Assembly: GCF_037975245.1 (NCBI RefSeq)
Contig: NC_092569.1
Coordinates: 28,162,168-28,226,167 of the forward strand
Direction: 5' to 3'
DNA length: 64,000 nt
Origin: Apostichopus japonicus
Taxonomy: Eukaryota; Echinodermata; Holothuroidea; Aspidochirotida; Stichopodidae
Shown here: positions 40,217 to 51,984 of the stretch, piece by piece
Position numbering within the stretch: position 1 is the first letter of the stretch
Layout: each line of letters starts with the position of its first letter
Made by a program: the position numbers and the translations under genes
The notes under the pieces: model-generated
Databases searched by the model: none
Told to the model about the DNA's origin: nothing
Seen by the model: the letters and a program-made list of their open reading frames with translations, nothing else

Positions 40217-41490
40217 TATGTAGGAGTGATATGTAGGTATGGAGAATAGAACACCAATATGTACACTGTAGGAGTGATATGTAGGTATGGTGAATAGAAC
40301 ACCAATATGTACACTGTAGGAGAGATGTGTATAGGTCTGGTGAATAGAATCCCAATATGTACACTGTAGGAGATATGTGTAGGATTGGTGGATAGAACAC
40401 CAATATGTACACTGTAGAAGAGATGGGTAGGTTTGGTGAATAGAACAGCAATATACATTGTAGGAGAGATGTGTAGGTTTGGTGAATAGAACAGCAATAT
40501 GTACACTGTAGGAGTGATATGTAGGTATGGTGAATAGAACACCAATATGTACACTGTAGGAGAGATGTGTATAGGTCTGGTGAACAGAATCCCAATATGT
40601 ACACTGTAGGAGATATGTGTAGGATTGGTGGATAGAACACCAATATGTACACTGTAGAAGAGATGGGTAGATTTGGTGAATAGAACAGCAATATACATTG
40701 TAGGAGAGATGTGTAGGTTTGGTGAATAGAACAGCAATATGTACACTGTAGGAGTGATATGTAGGTATGGAGAATAGAACAACAATATGTACACTGTAGG
40801 AGAGATGTGTAGGCTTGGTGAATAGAACACTGATATGTACACTGTAGGAGAGATGTGTAGGTTTGGTGAATAGAACAGCAATATGTACACTGTAGGAGAG
40901 ATGTGTAGGTTTGGTGAATAGAACACTGATATGTACACTGTAGGAGAGATGTGTAGGTTTGGTGAATAGAACAGCAATATGTACACTGTAGAAGAGATGG
41001 GTAGGTATGGTGAATAGAACAGCAATATGTACACTGTAGGAGAGATGTGTATAGGTCTGGTGAATAGAACCCCAATATACACTGTAGGAGTGATATGTAG
41101 GTCTGGTGAATAGAACACCAATATGTACACTGTAGGAGAGATGTGTAGGTATGGTGAATAGAACAGCAATATGTACACAGTAGGAGAGATGTTTAGGTTT
41201 GGTGAATAGAACACCAATATGTACACTGTAGGAGAGATGTGTATAGGTCTGGTGAATAGAACACCAATATGTACACTGTAGGAGAGATGGGTATAGGTTT
41301 GGTGAATAGAACCCCAATATACACTGTAGGAGTGATATGTAGGTCTGGTGAATAGAACACCAATATGGACACACCATAGGAGAGATGTGTAGGTTTGGTG
41401 ATAGAACACCAATATTTACACTGTAGGAGAGATGTGTATGTGTGGTGAACAGAACACCAATATGTACACTGTAAGAGAGATGTTAAGGTC
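40217..41490. repeat. 48-bp minisatellite in intron, ~26 copies
   Basis: Unit like GTGTAGGTTTGGTGAATAGA ACACCAATATGTACACTGTA GGAGAGAT with modest variation and 46-50-bp length variants. The array begins only about 18 nt after the WxxW2 donor. Since 48 is divisible by 3, three overlapping minus-strand ORFs of 330-460 codons appear; they are repeat artefacts. Confidence 0.95.
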
Positions 41491-41715
41491 TGATGAGAAC
41501 AGGAGCTTAAAACAAATATGCAGTTAGTCTACTGCTACAAACTTGTTACAGCAGGTATACTTTTAGAGGCCTATCCTAATTTGAATTTTAAATTTTGGAC
41601 TAAAGATGTTTATGACTAATGATAAAGATATTAACTGCAAGCCTCTATAAATGACTAGTGAATGCCTACTTTTTAATTAGACATTGTGTATAGCTGTTGT
41701 CACCAAACTTTTCAG

Positions 41716-41905
41716 AATTATCCTCAAGTCTGCTCCGATCCAATCGACGTGGAATGCCGTACCCTTTACAGCAAAGTGAACCATTCAGACACCGGGCAGG
41801 TGTTCTCCAAAAGTTGCACTACCACAGAGGGACTCCACTGTATCGGTTCCGCTCAGACAGAAGGTGTATGTCTCGATTATGAAATTCGCTTTCTATGCAG
41901 CGGTG
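41716..41905 (+). CDS. Exon: WxxW domain 2, cysteine-rich part
   Basis: 190 nt, phase 0 in, phase 1 out; acceptor AACTTTTCAG, donor GTGAGT. About 63 residues with V-C-S-D, V-E-C-R, K-S-C-T, L-H-C-I, C-L-D-Y-E-I-R-F-L-C, superposable on WxxW1. It is followed directly by another WxxW rather than by LamG, which breaks the WxxW-LamG-Ig periodicity. Confidence 0.88.
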
Positions 41906-42875
41906 GTGAGTCTCTTATTATCCTTTACACCTATCAGAGCTGGTGGATATTAAATTTAGGAATGTCTGAAGTACATTCCCTAAAAAGCTGACTTTTCTTC
42001 CCATTTTTCACGTATTTAACGTCCGAAATTGGTAAAGTTAATTACAGCAATTTCATTAGAGTGAGTTAAGGATTATATACATGCAAAATGGTGGGATTTT
42101 ATGTTCATCGAAAAGTCTCCATAGTTGATGTTTAACTGTTGTTTGCTATCGCCAATCATCACTTGTGCTCAGAGAATGATCTACAGAATACAAATGCAGT
42201 TTCCAACAAATTTTAGTTTATCCCTCATCTAATTAAGTGGGCATGAATGTTACAGGCTTGTGGTTAATATATAGCACAGCTCAAACAGTGTTTGCTAACA
42301 CATCAGTTGTTGGTCCAGTTAAAAACTCATGAGTCTTGGTTGCACTCAGATGGAAATATGTACAATATGTTTTTTATGTTTTTATGGTAATTTCAGAGAG
42401 ACCTATGGCTTCCTCAGAACAAAATCACTTCTTATACAAGGACGTGAAAGTTATTTTTTTTAGTGGTACTACGGCGGTAGCTTCATAACTTATGAGATAG
42501 TTAAATGAATGTATTATTAACCAACGACTCAAATTCAATTAATCCTTTTTGAATATTTTTTTAAGAATTTGAACATGAAGAATAGGTGAACCTGAAAGTC
42601 ATCGATAATGTTAGGTATTATAAATAATTTCATGTCTCACTATTGCATGTGTAAACTCCTGTATTATCTGTACATGGTTCCCACGTGGTCTGGAAAACAG
42701 GAAAACTTAAATAATAAAATATTCCTAGGTCTTGCAAAGTTCTACTTGGAAAAGTGAGGAATAGCCTTATAAATGTGAACAACAAAATAACTTGTTAACA
42801 TGACTTCTTAATTAAAGGTTTTTTTTCAGCAAAAAGCCAAAAAAAAGTTTCTTTTGTTTCTTATTCTGATGATAG

Positions 42876-42961
42876 TGAACTATTTATGGACCAGTTGGTA
42901 CAATGACGACACTCCTTCTGGATCAGAAGAGTCAGAGACACTTGACAACCATAAATCACAG
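42876..42961 (+). CDS. Exon: WxxW domain 3, N-terminal part
   Basis: 86 nt, phase 1 to 0; pyrimidine-rich acceptor ending GATGATAG, donor CAG/GTGAAA. Encodes V-N-Y-L-W-T-S-W-Y-N-D-D-T-P, a textbook WxxW start. The acceptor is chosen because it gives the phase needed to join WxxW2b and WxxW3b. Confidence 0.8.
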
Positions 42962-43162
42962 GTGAAATTCATATTTTGTTTTAATCTTATTCAGATTTAA
43001 TACTGCCCTCCCCCCCACCCCAGGTAGATGTACTTCTAGTTGTGCTATCAAGTTTTAATCATTAGAACAGCGGTCCCTAAATGTTTTAGCCCCAACAAAC
43101 CAGGATCTTCCGTAAGAACTGAACCACAACCCAACAGACCTCTACCTCTCATTGGGGACGTT

Positions 43163-43533
43163 CAGTGGCGGAGCTAGGGGTATTGCTCAGGGGGGTCGAG
43201 AATGGTCTGTAGGGGCGTTTTCGACACTATCTAAGCAGAGCGCCACCACAGGTTGGCGCGGAGCGTACAAAATCTTTTTGAATAAAGATGCTCCCTAGAT
43301 CGCCGGAAATGACCCTTCCTGGGCCTTGCTAATTTGCAGATAAACGAAGAATAAATAGGTGTCATCGCCAACAAAATGTGACAAATGTCAATAGGTAGAT
43401 GAGAGTGCAATAAAAAAGTCAATAATCGCGAATAAGTTAAAGTGGTAAAAAGCTGAAAAGGGCGCCATCAGTCCATTTGAGTCCGTTCAGGGGGGTATCC
43501 GCCCCCCCTGACTGTATGGACGCTCCGCCACTG
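43163..43533. mobile_element. Non-autonomous hAT-like element D (intronic)
   Basis: Termini CAGTGGCGGAGC and GCTCCGCCACTG are inverted repeats; flanking 8-mers GGGACGTT and GCGACGTT match at 7 of 8. The 371-bp element carries, in reverse orientation, the GGTTGGCGCGGAGCGTAC core found in the elements at 7358-8206 and 28747-29392. Confidence 0.85.
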
Positions 43534-44194
43534 GCGACGTTCAGAATGCATGGAGAATGGCTTGGACTAAAGGACTTTATGTTGAAAAGGAAATAACTTT
43601 TATTCATCTCCGTTGGCAAGCTGCTGAAACTGTAGATATATGTTTTGATTTCTGGGGAAAATGTTGCCGCCACCCACCCAAAAATGTTTTTGTGACTCAT
43701 ATTTATGTCATGCCACATAGTGCTTGTGCAGACCATTGTGTTAGAATACAACATACTTGCTGTCCCTTAACGTGTACTGAAAAATGTTATCATAGTACTT
43801 AAGTGCCTTTTTAACTAGACGTAATATCAATATTAGCAATTATTTGATGACCCTAAGCAGTCAGATTTGTACATGTGGAAGAAACAGAATGGCTATATTA
43901 TACCTACCTCATACATAGCAGGGATAAAATCATTCTAGACTTAAGCTCATATTGGTATTTTGACCATTTTGGAAAAGTGTTGATCTCTCCTGGAATGAGA
44001 AACTCATCTTTAGGGCTCAAACCTTAGAATGCATTTTTATGGACAAAAGGAAAAAAGCTTGTGTGCACTGTTATATTAAATCTTCTCACATAAAACATGG
44101 CAAGGAATAATAACGCCTGTGGGCTTTGCTCTTCAAACTATGTTTGTGGCCTCTCTTGACTGTGTGTCTCGATTGGATCTCTTTGTCTTTGCAG

Positions 44195-44393
44195 GGCCAC
44201 TCGGACTTGTGTGAATTCCCTCTCTTTGCTGAGTGTCGGACTGTTTCAGGTGATACCCTTTGGTACAATGCAGCCAATAACCAACTCACTTACCCATACA
44301 TTTGTAACAAGAACGGGCTCTTGTGTACGAATAGCGATAACCCATCATCGTGCTCTGACTTTAAAGTACGATATGCCTGTCCTTATTACGCAG
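44195..44393 (+). CDS. Exon: WxxW domain 3, cysteine-rich part
   Basis: 199 nt, phase 0 to 1; acceptor TTTGTCTTTGCAG, donor CAG/GTAATA. The cysteine pattern is kept (L-C-E-F, A-E-C-R, Y-I-C-N, L-L-C-T, S-C-S-D-F-K-V-R-Y-A-C), but the sequence is more diverged than WxxW1 and WxxW2, for example D-F-K-V-R-Y instead of D-Y-E-I-R-F. Confidence 0.85.
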
Positions 44394-45083
44394 GTAATAC
44401 GTCATCACAAATTTGATGTGAAATTTCATAATATTCAAATTGCTTTAAGTAGTCCCATTGTTCTTTATCTCCAAAACTATCTGCGCTCTTAGTTTGTTGA
44501 TTGATAACAAATAGATTCTTTGAATATTGCATTTCTTGGAACTGTGAAACTTCATATCTATTCTTATAATGGGAAGCTATTACAAGATTTCAGGTTAGTA
44601 GAATGAATTAGAGCAAGCATGTCATGCCATCATGTCAAAGGTCATGCTATCATGTCAAAAGTCATGCTATCATGGGAAAGCCCTTTTGAAAATAACTCTA
44701 TTGTAGCTATCTCTGATACAGCTGAAAATAGCATTGTGATCTTTAGAAGTCATGTTACATGTTGTCAACAAAACTTGAGTGCTATTGCAGGTTTCACATA
44801 GTTATATCTAAAACAGAGTGTCCTCACAATATCACTGTCACATTAGCTGGTGTAGTCCCAACTTGTTACCACACACAGTGGTAACTTGAGAAGAGTGTTT
44901 ATAGGATGTTCTGAATGTCAGTTACAGCTTTGAAGAACCTCAATGCTTGGTCATCGAAACACTTGTCTTGTATCCAGATGCTAGCAAAGGAGTCAGCGGT
45001 GACCTCTTCCCTCAAATGGTCACACACATTATGAAGTATCTGTGCTATTAGATTAATAATCTTTTTATCAAAACATTTGCTGA

Positions 45084-45210
45084 ATGTTACAAACCTCTGC
45101 TAGTGTTGATGATGAAAATTACCAATGCATTTCATATGAATATGCTGCTACCCACAGAGAGAGTCATTCTAGACTTTTAAATCTATCTACTTCTGTTTTT
45201 ATCAAAACAG
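45084..45210 (+). pseudogene. Orphan half-Ig fragment before LamG2
   Basis: An open stretch directly upstream of, and in frame with, LamG2 encodes V-D-D-E-N-Y-Q-C near its middle, which looks like the E-to-F strand region of an Ig domain and resembles the end of Ig1. A stop codon lies immediately upstream and no first half with a B-strand cysteine is seen, so it is probably a decayed Ig exon left in the intron. The junction AAAACAG/GTAAGT could serve as donor for this fragment or acceptor for LamG2. Confidence 0.4.
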
Positions 45211-45945
45211 GTAAGTATCCCATTTATCAGTGGGATCTTGGCGGTCGTTCAGCCCTTTCTGAAGAATACCCAACAGATTGTGGAAGCCTGTCTCTGACAT
45301 CATTCTTAGCGACGTACCCCGATGCGAGCGTCGATGGTACCTCTAGCAGCGCTCTTGGTTTTACCTCTGCAGATTCATCAGTGAACGCTCATTGCGCTGT
45401 CGTCCTGGATGGATCAAACTATCTGGACCTGGGATACTATTCTCTCGACTGCGTCACAGATGCGAGCCGCTGCACGGAGGGAACCACCTTCTCATTTTGG
45501 TTCAAGCCATTATCAGCCTCATCTGCATCGGATGTCTACTTTGTATCCTCGGGAAGCCACGTGGAGGAAGGAAAAGGGTTAACGTTCTCTCAGCTGTCGG
45601 GCAATGGAAACTATGTCATAACTGTCAAAACAAGATATCATACCTGGCAGGCAACAGTATCTAACTCTAAATTCCCCTTAAATGTATGGACACACATTCA
45701 TATCAGTATCGACCCGCCAGACGGATTCAAATATTATATCGATGGAACGTTTGAGGAACACATCACGACGTTTTCGACGTCTACTTACAATATTGAGAGA
45801 AGCGATGCTCCCAGAAATTTGATTCTAGGAGGTAGAAATGATGATTACTTAGAGAATGGTCATGCAGCCATCAGTGATTTCAGAGTCTACTTCTCGGCTT
45901 TGCAGGAGTCTCATATCACTGCTTTTACATCTTGTGGGGATGCAG
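45211..45945 (+). CDS. Exon: LamG-like domain 2
   Basis: 735 nt, phase 1-1; acceptor TTTATCAAAACAG, donor CAG/GTTAGT. About 245 residues: start Y-P-I-Y-Q-W-D-L (compare I-P-E-Y-D-L-D-L in LamG1), T-F-S-F-W-F-K-P near 95, H-I-S-I-D-P-P-D-G near 168, Y-Y-I-D-G-T near 180, and end S-D-F-R-V-Y-F. Same fold and same single-exon layout as LamG1, but clearly diverged, so this is an old duplication. Confidence 0.88.
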
Positions 45946-46374
45946 GTTAGTCTTATCTTGAAAGTAAAACTATTTTAACTTTCTGACTCTTCAGTGTTCT
46001 CTTGTGACATCATATAATTATTGAGGTCTGCAATCATTTTAGGCCCAGATAGGCAAACTCTTTTACCCCAATTTTCATCTTCTCTTTCTCAGCCCCTTAT
46101 ATGTAATACAAACCCTTAGGTCACACTCCCTGTTTTTTTCAGACCTGTTTTAGCCAAACATTCCTTTGCTCTTGTCACTTTATTTATAATTTTCCAGTCC
46201 CTTATCCTTTCTAACGAAACATTCCATTGCCCTAGTCTCTATTGTTTATAATTCCCTAGTCCGTTTATATTTAATTAGTGTGGAGTGCATACTTGTGGTC
46301 TCTCAAACATTTCTGCTTTCAGTTGTGAGATGATTGCCTTTAATTAATACCGAAGTATGTATTTTTCTCTAAAG

Positions 46375-46692
46375 ATGGAACCGTGAGTGTATTCTCTCTT
46401 ACTAGAACCACGCATGACCTTGACTTTGATCTGAATATTCAGTGTCGGGTCTGGGGTACTCCAGCCCCGACCCTAGAGTGGCTCCTGTTCGATGACATCA
46501 GCCAAGAAGGATCGCCTCAAGTTATCAGTTCAGGCGTCGTTATTACAGAGAGCAACCCTGCTGCAGGATGCTGGAAGATCTCAGATTTATTCATAGCTGA
46601 TTATGCATATTCAGTATATGCAAATAAGACTATTATTTGTAAAGCCAAGAATGACGTGCAGCATGATGTTGATTCCATACAGGTCGAAATAC
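46375..46692 (+). CDS. Exon: Ig domain 2
   Basis: 318 nt, phase 1-1; acceptor TTTTTCTCTAAAG, donor GTAAGT. Ig signature: N-I-Q-C-R-V-W-G, then P-T-L-E-W-L-L, then T-I-I-C-K-A-K-N-D, closest to I-set Ig domains. An extra cysteine occurs in A-G-C-W. Confidence 0.87.
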
Positions 46693-47540
46693 GTAAGTAT
46701 TAAAGTGATATCGAATTCCATTACATGCACAAAAAGGGCTCTTGTTAGACACAAAAACCATAGCAAACATCATGATGAGAACTTGAAAAAATTAAAAAAT
46801 TGAGCTTTGTACTAAGCTTCTATAGCATTGGATGTTACAGTATTAGTTATTCACAGCTGATGCATATTCATTAGGTAAGTCAAGTTTCACCCAGGTGTGT
46901 CCATTTCTTCTCTTCTGCATATTCATGTCATGTCATACAGAGGATTTTTTGCAAGTACCTTTATGTCTTTCCTTTGATGGTCAAGTACACAAGCTACCAC
47001 CTTATTTTGACAACTTCAGCTCATACTTAATAAACATCAAAGAATTATGACAACCAACTTCTTCTTCTAACTAAAAGTTCAATTTTGAATAAAAAGTATG
47101 ATCATCTTTAGCACTGAAGGCTGTCATCAGTCCCAGGAGACAGTTGGGACAAATTTTCCTAATGCTAATACCAATATATACTGTCCTCTCATACGATGCT
47201 TCAAAGCATTTGTACTGACAGTATAAACAGTTCCAAACCTTTATCTAATAGAAAAACCGGATATTCATACTGTCAGTGCAAGTGTATTGAAGCATGAAAG
47301 TGCAGTAGATATAAATGTCTTACCTCCCTGAATATAAATATTAATCCTATGCAAATGAGGCAATTGTATAACAAGCCAAAAATAATGATCATCATTTATA
47401 TTTTGATTGGATCATAATTAGAGTTTTCTCCATATCGTCCAATGGAAACACTTTGCTATTTATAAAAGATCAACTGACTTCCATTGCACATTTATTCATT
47501 ACTTTCCTTTCATTTTCATATTTTTTATGTTTTTATCCAG

Positions 47541-47629
47541 CTGATGCCTGTGAATACCCTCTTGGAGTTCACAGTGGTAACTTTAGAGCTGTCCAATTTG
47601 AGGATTCAGTAGATGGTACTCTATTAGCG
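47541..47629 (+). CDS. Exon: F5/8C (discoidin) domain, part 1
   Basis: 89 nt, phase 1 to 0; acceptor TTTTTATCCAG, donor GCG/GTGAGA. Starts [12 protein letters not shown], the classic N-terminal F5/8C motif (Cys..PLG..SG), whose cysteine should pair with that in L-S-G-C of part 4. The reading frame continuing past the donor runs into a (TA)n repeat and is not coding. Confidence 0.85.
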
Positions 47630-47697
47630 GTGAGATATTGTTGGTCAGCTGGTGACATAGCAGATAGTTATTGTATTGTATTGAAGGGGACTGTGGT

Positions 47698-47883
<186 letters not shown>

Positions 47884-47945
47884 AGCCTCTATCTTGGGTA
47901 ACTTTTCCTAATAAGAGGAGAGGTAGTTTTTGTAAAGTCTTGTAC

Positions 47946-48116
47946 ACTTCTCGGCCTTTGGCTAAGATCATGTGTAGTATCTCTTCTTCTTCTTGGGGAA
48001 TCGTGATACACACCAGACGATGATCACACAGTCTCGATGCAGGGGAACTGGGGTTGAAAGCTGATCAGTCATTTGGTTCTTTGTGCCCAGGTTCTTTCTT
48101 GGGTGACCTTTCTTAA
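47946..48116 (+). mobile_element. U2-headed SINE, uninterrupted copy
   Basis: Starts ACTTCTCGGCCTTTGGCTAA and continues GATCATGTGTAGTATCTCTT, again the 5' end of U2 snRNA with one T missing. It then follows the same body as the copy at 2361-2906 (GACGATGATCACACAG, GGGGTTGAAAGCTGATCAGT, GTGCCCAGGTTCTTTCTTGG) and ends TTCTTAAAAAG. It has no MITE, so it shows the empty site. Further partial tails resembling the same body lie at about 47881-47915 and 48205-48265, and a decayed body at about 48313-48470. Confidence 0.8.
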
Positions 48117-48492
48117 AAAGTACCAAAAATCCACAACCCTTGTAGGGGGTTGGTGGGTAGGTCATGGCTCAGTACAGATCCTTGGTTGTTGGCCTGAAAT
48201 GTTAATAGTTGATCAAATTGTTTGATTTTTTTTGTGCTCAGACTCTATCTTGGGTAACTTTTCTTACAAAGTAGTTACTCCTTTAGGCATAGAGGTCGCC
48301 TCTGAAACTTTAACAAAGATCTAGTGTGGTATCTATTCCCTTTCGAGAGACTTGTGACACTTCACTTGACGTATATAAAACCGTCCTGAATACATGGTTA
48401 TAGTCTCAATGTAACAGTACTGGGGTTTGAGAGGTGGATCAAGTTGTTTCGTTTCATGACCAGACGTTATGTATGTATGTATGTGTGTATTA

Positions 48493-48712
48493 GATCCTCC
48501 TGCAAGCAGTATCTCGCGAAGAAGCCTCATTGGCTTATCAAAGCCACAAGCTGACCGAAGTTTGTCTCTTACATTCATATTTAACATCCATGATTATGAA
48601 TTGTTAATTGTCAACAACTCTGTAACTGGACGACATACATTAATCTGGGAGTGACTCGAACCAGGGACCTTATGATTGAAAGGCACCGGCGTTAACCACT
48701 GAGCTAACACTC
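48493..48712 (-). mobile_element. tRNA-derived SINE, minus strand, copy 1
   Basis: Read on the minus strand it opens with a tRNA-like head containing box A (TAGCTCAGTGGTTA) and box B (GGTTCGAGTC). A body follows that includes GGCTTTGATAAGCCAATGAG and ends in GGAGGATC, with a (TACA)n tail at about 48470-48485. The body is nearly identical to 53379-53562. The head lacks a full acceptor stem, so it is not a functional tRNA. Confidence 0.85.
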
Positions 48713-48980
48713 CAGCTAACACTCTTGTCTTGAGTGGAGTTTTCTTAAAATTGAGACAGATAGCTCTTTGTACACATGCTAGCATATTCCATGTAATACC
48801 CCCCTTTTTACTGATAAATTCAAATATCAAGTCGATGTAGTCTCTATAGGTGTATACCTGCAGCTTTAATGAAAGTAAGTCGCAAAGACTGAGAATTTTA
48901 ACTTTGAGAATGCCGATATTATTTTGTGACATTTCAGAAGATATATATATGACCTACGACCTCTTGTTTTCTTCCTTCAG

Positions 48981-49064
48981 GTGCCAGCCTTGGATGGTAA
49001 CGATTACTGGGTTCAAGCTGATGGGAGTCGTATGTTAACTATAGATCTCGGTGTGAAGCATACA
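48981..49064 (+). CDS. Exon: F5/8C domain, part 2
   Basis: 84 nt, phase 0-0; acceptor TTTTCTTCCTTCAG, donor ACA/GTGAGT. Encodes P-A-L-D-G-N-D-Y-W-V-Q-A-D and L-T-I-D-L-G-V-K-H-T, the W-x-Q-x-D...I-D-L-G core strand of discoidin domains. Confidence 0.85.
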
Positions 49065-49768
49065 GTGAGTCACTTTATAGAATATTTCGATATAATTATT
49101 TGTAATTTTACATGCATGTTTTCTTGTTAATGTGTAGATAAGGAACAATTGTAGTTTGATGAAACAAAGAAAATGAATGTTTTACAGTAGTATATGCCGA
49201 TAATAAATCACTTTGTGCTAGAGACCAGGGCTTTTTCCACACAAACTGTGCGGTGTAGATGAACCATTATGTCAATCAAACACATAGGAGGGCATAGTGA
49301 CTTCTGTAACGTTTTTCATGTAAATTCACTATTTTTGACTTTCCGACAATTTTTCTCTTATCCATTGCCACCTATTTTGAGTAACTGGACTTGGCTTTCG
49401 TCTATTACTAATCACCAGCAAGGCTTTTATCAATTAAACCGAAAACCTTTAACTCGGTTTACTAGGGTAAAGATAAACTAAAATAATTTCCTTTTTTAGG
49501 TGGTTTATATAGAGACATGTATGATACTCTCAGAACATATTAAAAATCTGTCATGGTGCAGCCTTGCATAAGTTTGGACTATCCATAAGCAGAGTCAAAC
49601 CACAAGGGTTTATTATAGGGTGAAATTAAAAAAAAAAACAGTTTAAGAGCGGCAAGCCATCTACATTTGTTAGGTTTGGCCGAACTTTACTAGCCAAAAG
49701 AGGGATAAATATGAACTCTACTGTTGTTGGTCTGCAACCAAACAAGCATTTCTGTACCTTAACACATG

Positions 49769-50125
49769 TTCATTCATACTTAGTAAAGATTCCTAAATCC
49801 TATTGGTCCATTCAGGTCAGCTGACCGTGGTTAATCCTGTGAGTAACGCACGGTAAAATTACGGGGCATCACTTTGATAAATATTTGGTTATATGTAACC
49901 AACAATGTTTTGTTTTATGATTTTTCCCCCACACAAATGGTTAGTGTATGAATGAACGGGCTTAATCAACGGTCTAGCGTGCGTTACTCACATCATTAAT
50001 GCACTCCGGTGTTAATGCTATCGTTGGATGCACTCGGGCTCCGCCCTCGTGCATTGCTTGCATTATCCCCCGATCGTGCATTAATCCTGTGAGTAACGCA
50101 CGCTAGACCATTGATTAACCCCTTA
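49769..50125. mobile_element. Foldback/MITE-like element, copy 2 (intronic)
   Basis: About 357 bp almost identical to 2448-2805, with the same TTCATTCATAC start and AACCCCTTA end and the same internal inverted arms. It sits in the intron between F5/8C parts 2 and 3. The flanks differ completely from copy 1, which fixes the element's limits. Confidence 0.88.
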
Positions 50126-50215
50126 ATAACCCATCTTATAGAGAGTAATTCAAGCAGTTTATCGTTTATTCTCTCTACAATTTTGTACAAATTGAAATAT
50201 TTCCATCTTTTTTAG

Positions 50216-50323
50216 ATCGTTGGCATAGCTCTGCAGGTGCATCAATCTCCATCAGGTAGTAGTTACGATGCATCAGTGACAGTTAACTACATGGATGCTA
50301 CTTCAACTTGGCAATTATTTGAG
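50216..50323 (+). CDS. Exon: F5/8C domain, part 3
   Basis: 108 nt, phase 0-0; acceptor CCATCTTTTTTAG, donor GAG/GTCAGT. Encodes I-V-G-I-A-L-Q-V-H, then V-T-V-N-Y-M-D, then T-W-Q-L-F-E, the usual I-x-G-I-x-x-Q and Y..D...W strands of the family. Confidence 0.85.
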
Positions 50324-51360
50324 GTCAGTCAATATTCATATATTCTTTTAAATCTGATTCCATTATCATGTCACACCAGCATTGGTGATCCATACCACCT
50401 AGATTGATAAAATATGTCATTATTAGCTACGGTTACTGAATAACTATTCAACATTAAATGTATCTTGCCGCAAATTGTCAGTTCTCCTGATAACAAGTGT
50501 GCCAAATATGCCTAGATTAAACAAATAAAGCAAAAGTCTTCCCCCCCCCATGTCTATCAAATTTTGTATTGCATTTGCAAATGGCTTTATATGTAACAAT
50601 GAAATTTTACTTTATGGTATACAAATCTTTATGGAGCATTACGAGGATTCGTCCATTGCTTTTGTCTAAAATTTTCAGATCTTTAGAATCTTCAGATTAG
50701 GTGCATTACGTACATTACGTGAGAGAGTCAATCAACTGAGTGCAATAGGGACTTTCCAGCATTCAACCGAGGGAGTTTGTCATATATATCTTAATGTGTG
50801 TTTGATCTGAAATCAAAGTAACACAGTTGATTGTGTGAAAAAGCTCACCAGTATATGCAAACATGCTGGGGGATACTTGCTGGGTGACTGACTTATTCAA
50901 TGTTCCCTTTGCACAGTTCTGCTGAACATAAACCATGTTATACCATGTTAAACCATGTTATACCATGTTAAACCATGTTGTAAAAAAACAAAAGTTGAGT
51001 TGAGTAATACAGTTTGTTTTGCTTGAAACTTTGGACATAAGTTTCAAATGATCTATTCTTCAATAACTAAGGAACAAGCTTGTATACGGTCCACTCATGG
51101 TACTAACTGCCTTGCTATTAAAACTCACAGCGACAGCTTGACAAGTTTCATGGAATCAGCTAGAACTCTTATGACAGCACACTCTGCATGTAGCCTATCA
51201 CCTGACTGTCAAAATAACTAGTGCTCAAAATAGTTGCAAATATTTGGGGAGTGGTCTCCTTAACAAAAACTGAAACAGATATCAAAATTAATTTAACAAT
51301 CACTTGAAAACTTGGTATGAATATAAATGACTTGTAAATGCACATACTCTTCTCCTCTAG

Positions 51361-51511
51361 GTATTGAACCTGGTTGGTATTGAAGATGCTGCCACAACAT
51401 TTTGGTTTGCATTTTCTACTCCTCAAGACACCAGTAAACTTCAGATTCATCCGGCAACATTTACGACATCAACACACTTGAGGATTGAACTCAGTGGTTG
51501 TCAGATTGGAG
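51361..51511 (+). CDS. Exon: F5/8C domain, part 4
   Basis: 151 nt, phase 0 to 1; acceptor TTCTCCTCTAG, donor GGAG/GTAAAA. Ends with I-H-P-A-T-F, then L-R-I-E-L-S-G-C, the canonical HP...LRxELxGC terminus. The four exons together give about 144 residues, normal for an F5/8C domain. Discoidin domains bind sugars, lipids or matrix proteins through loop tips. Confidence 0.87.
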
Positions 51512-51530
51512 GTAAAAATATCACGAATGG

Positions 51531-51984
51531 TTTTAAATAGCTTTTTTTTTTTTTTTTTCTTCTTTTTTTTCTTTTTTCTTTTTTCATTTATTCAAAAGTA
51601 TCATAACATATGGTACACACATGTTTAAATTATTATTACAATTACAATTTTTACATTATTTACAATTCTGATTACTACAATGTTATGTCAGCTCAATGTT
51701 ACAAAGGAACTATTTACAAAATGAGAAAAATGTTTCCGAACTGAGTATTTTCCCCCCTCGCTTCTCTTATAAATATATATGTGAACATATAAATACCAGT
51801 ACACATACATAAATACATAGATATACACATATATGTACATTCATACCTAAATATATATACATTCAAATATATGTATATATATACAAGCATACACAAATAT
51901 TAATATGTTACATATTATTATAATAATTAATATTATTATTTTTATTAAAATTTTTATTATAACTAAATAATTTTAAATAGCTTT
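51531..51984 (-). mobile_element. Retroposed insertion with poly-T start and TSD
   Basis: The 13-mer TTTTAAATAGCTT occurs at both ends (about 51531-51543 and 51972-51984). Inside, the left edge is a long T-rich run, which is a poly-A tail on the minus strand. The ~430-bp interior is AT-rich with microsatellite-like ATACAT stretches and no recognised family. This is the footprint of a LINE-mobilised insertion. Confidence 0.65.

Noticed and set aside
40030-41412. Three overlapping minus-strand ORFs of 330-460 codons
   Set aside because: They are the 48-bp minisatellite read in three frames; open in all because the period is divisible by 3. The array lies in an intron.
48645-48712. Functional tRNA gene on the minus strand
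   Set aside because: A and B boxes are present, but the arms do not pair as a full cloverleaf and the sequence continues into a SINE body shared with 53379.
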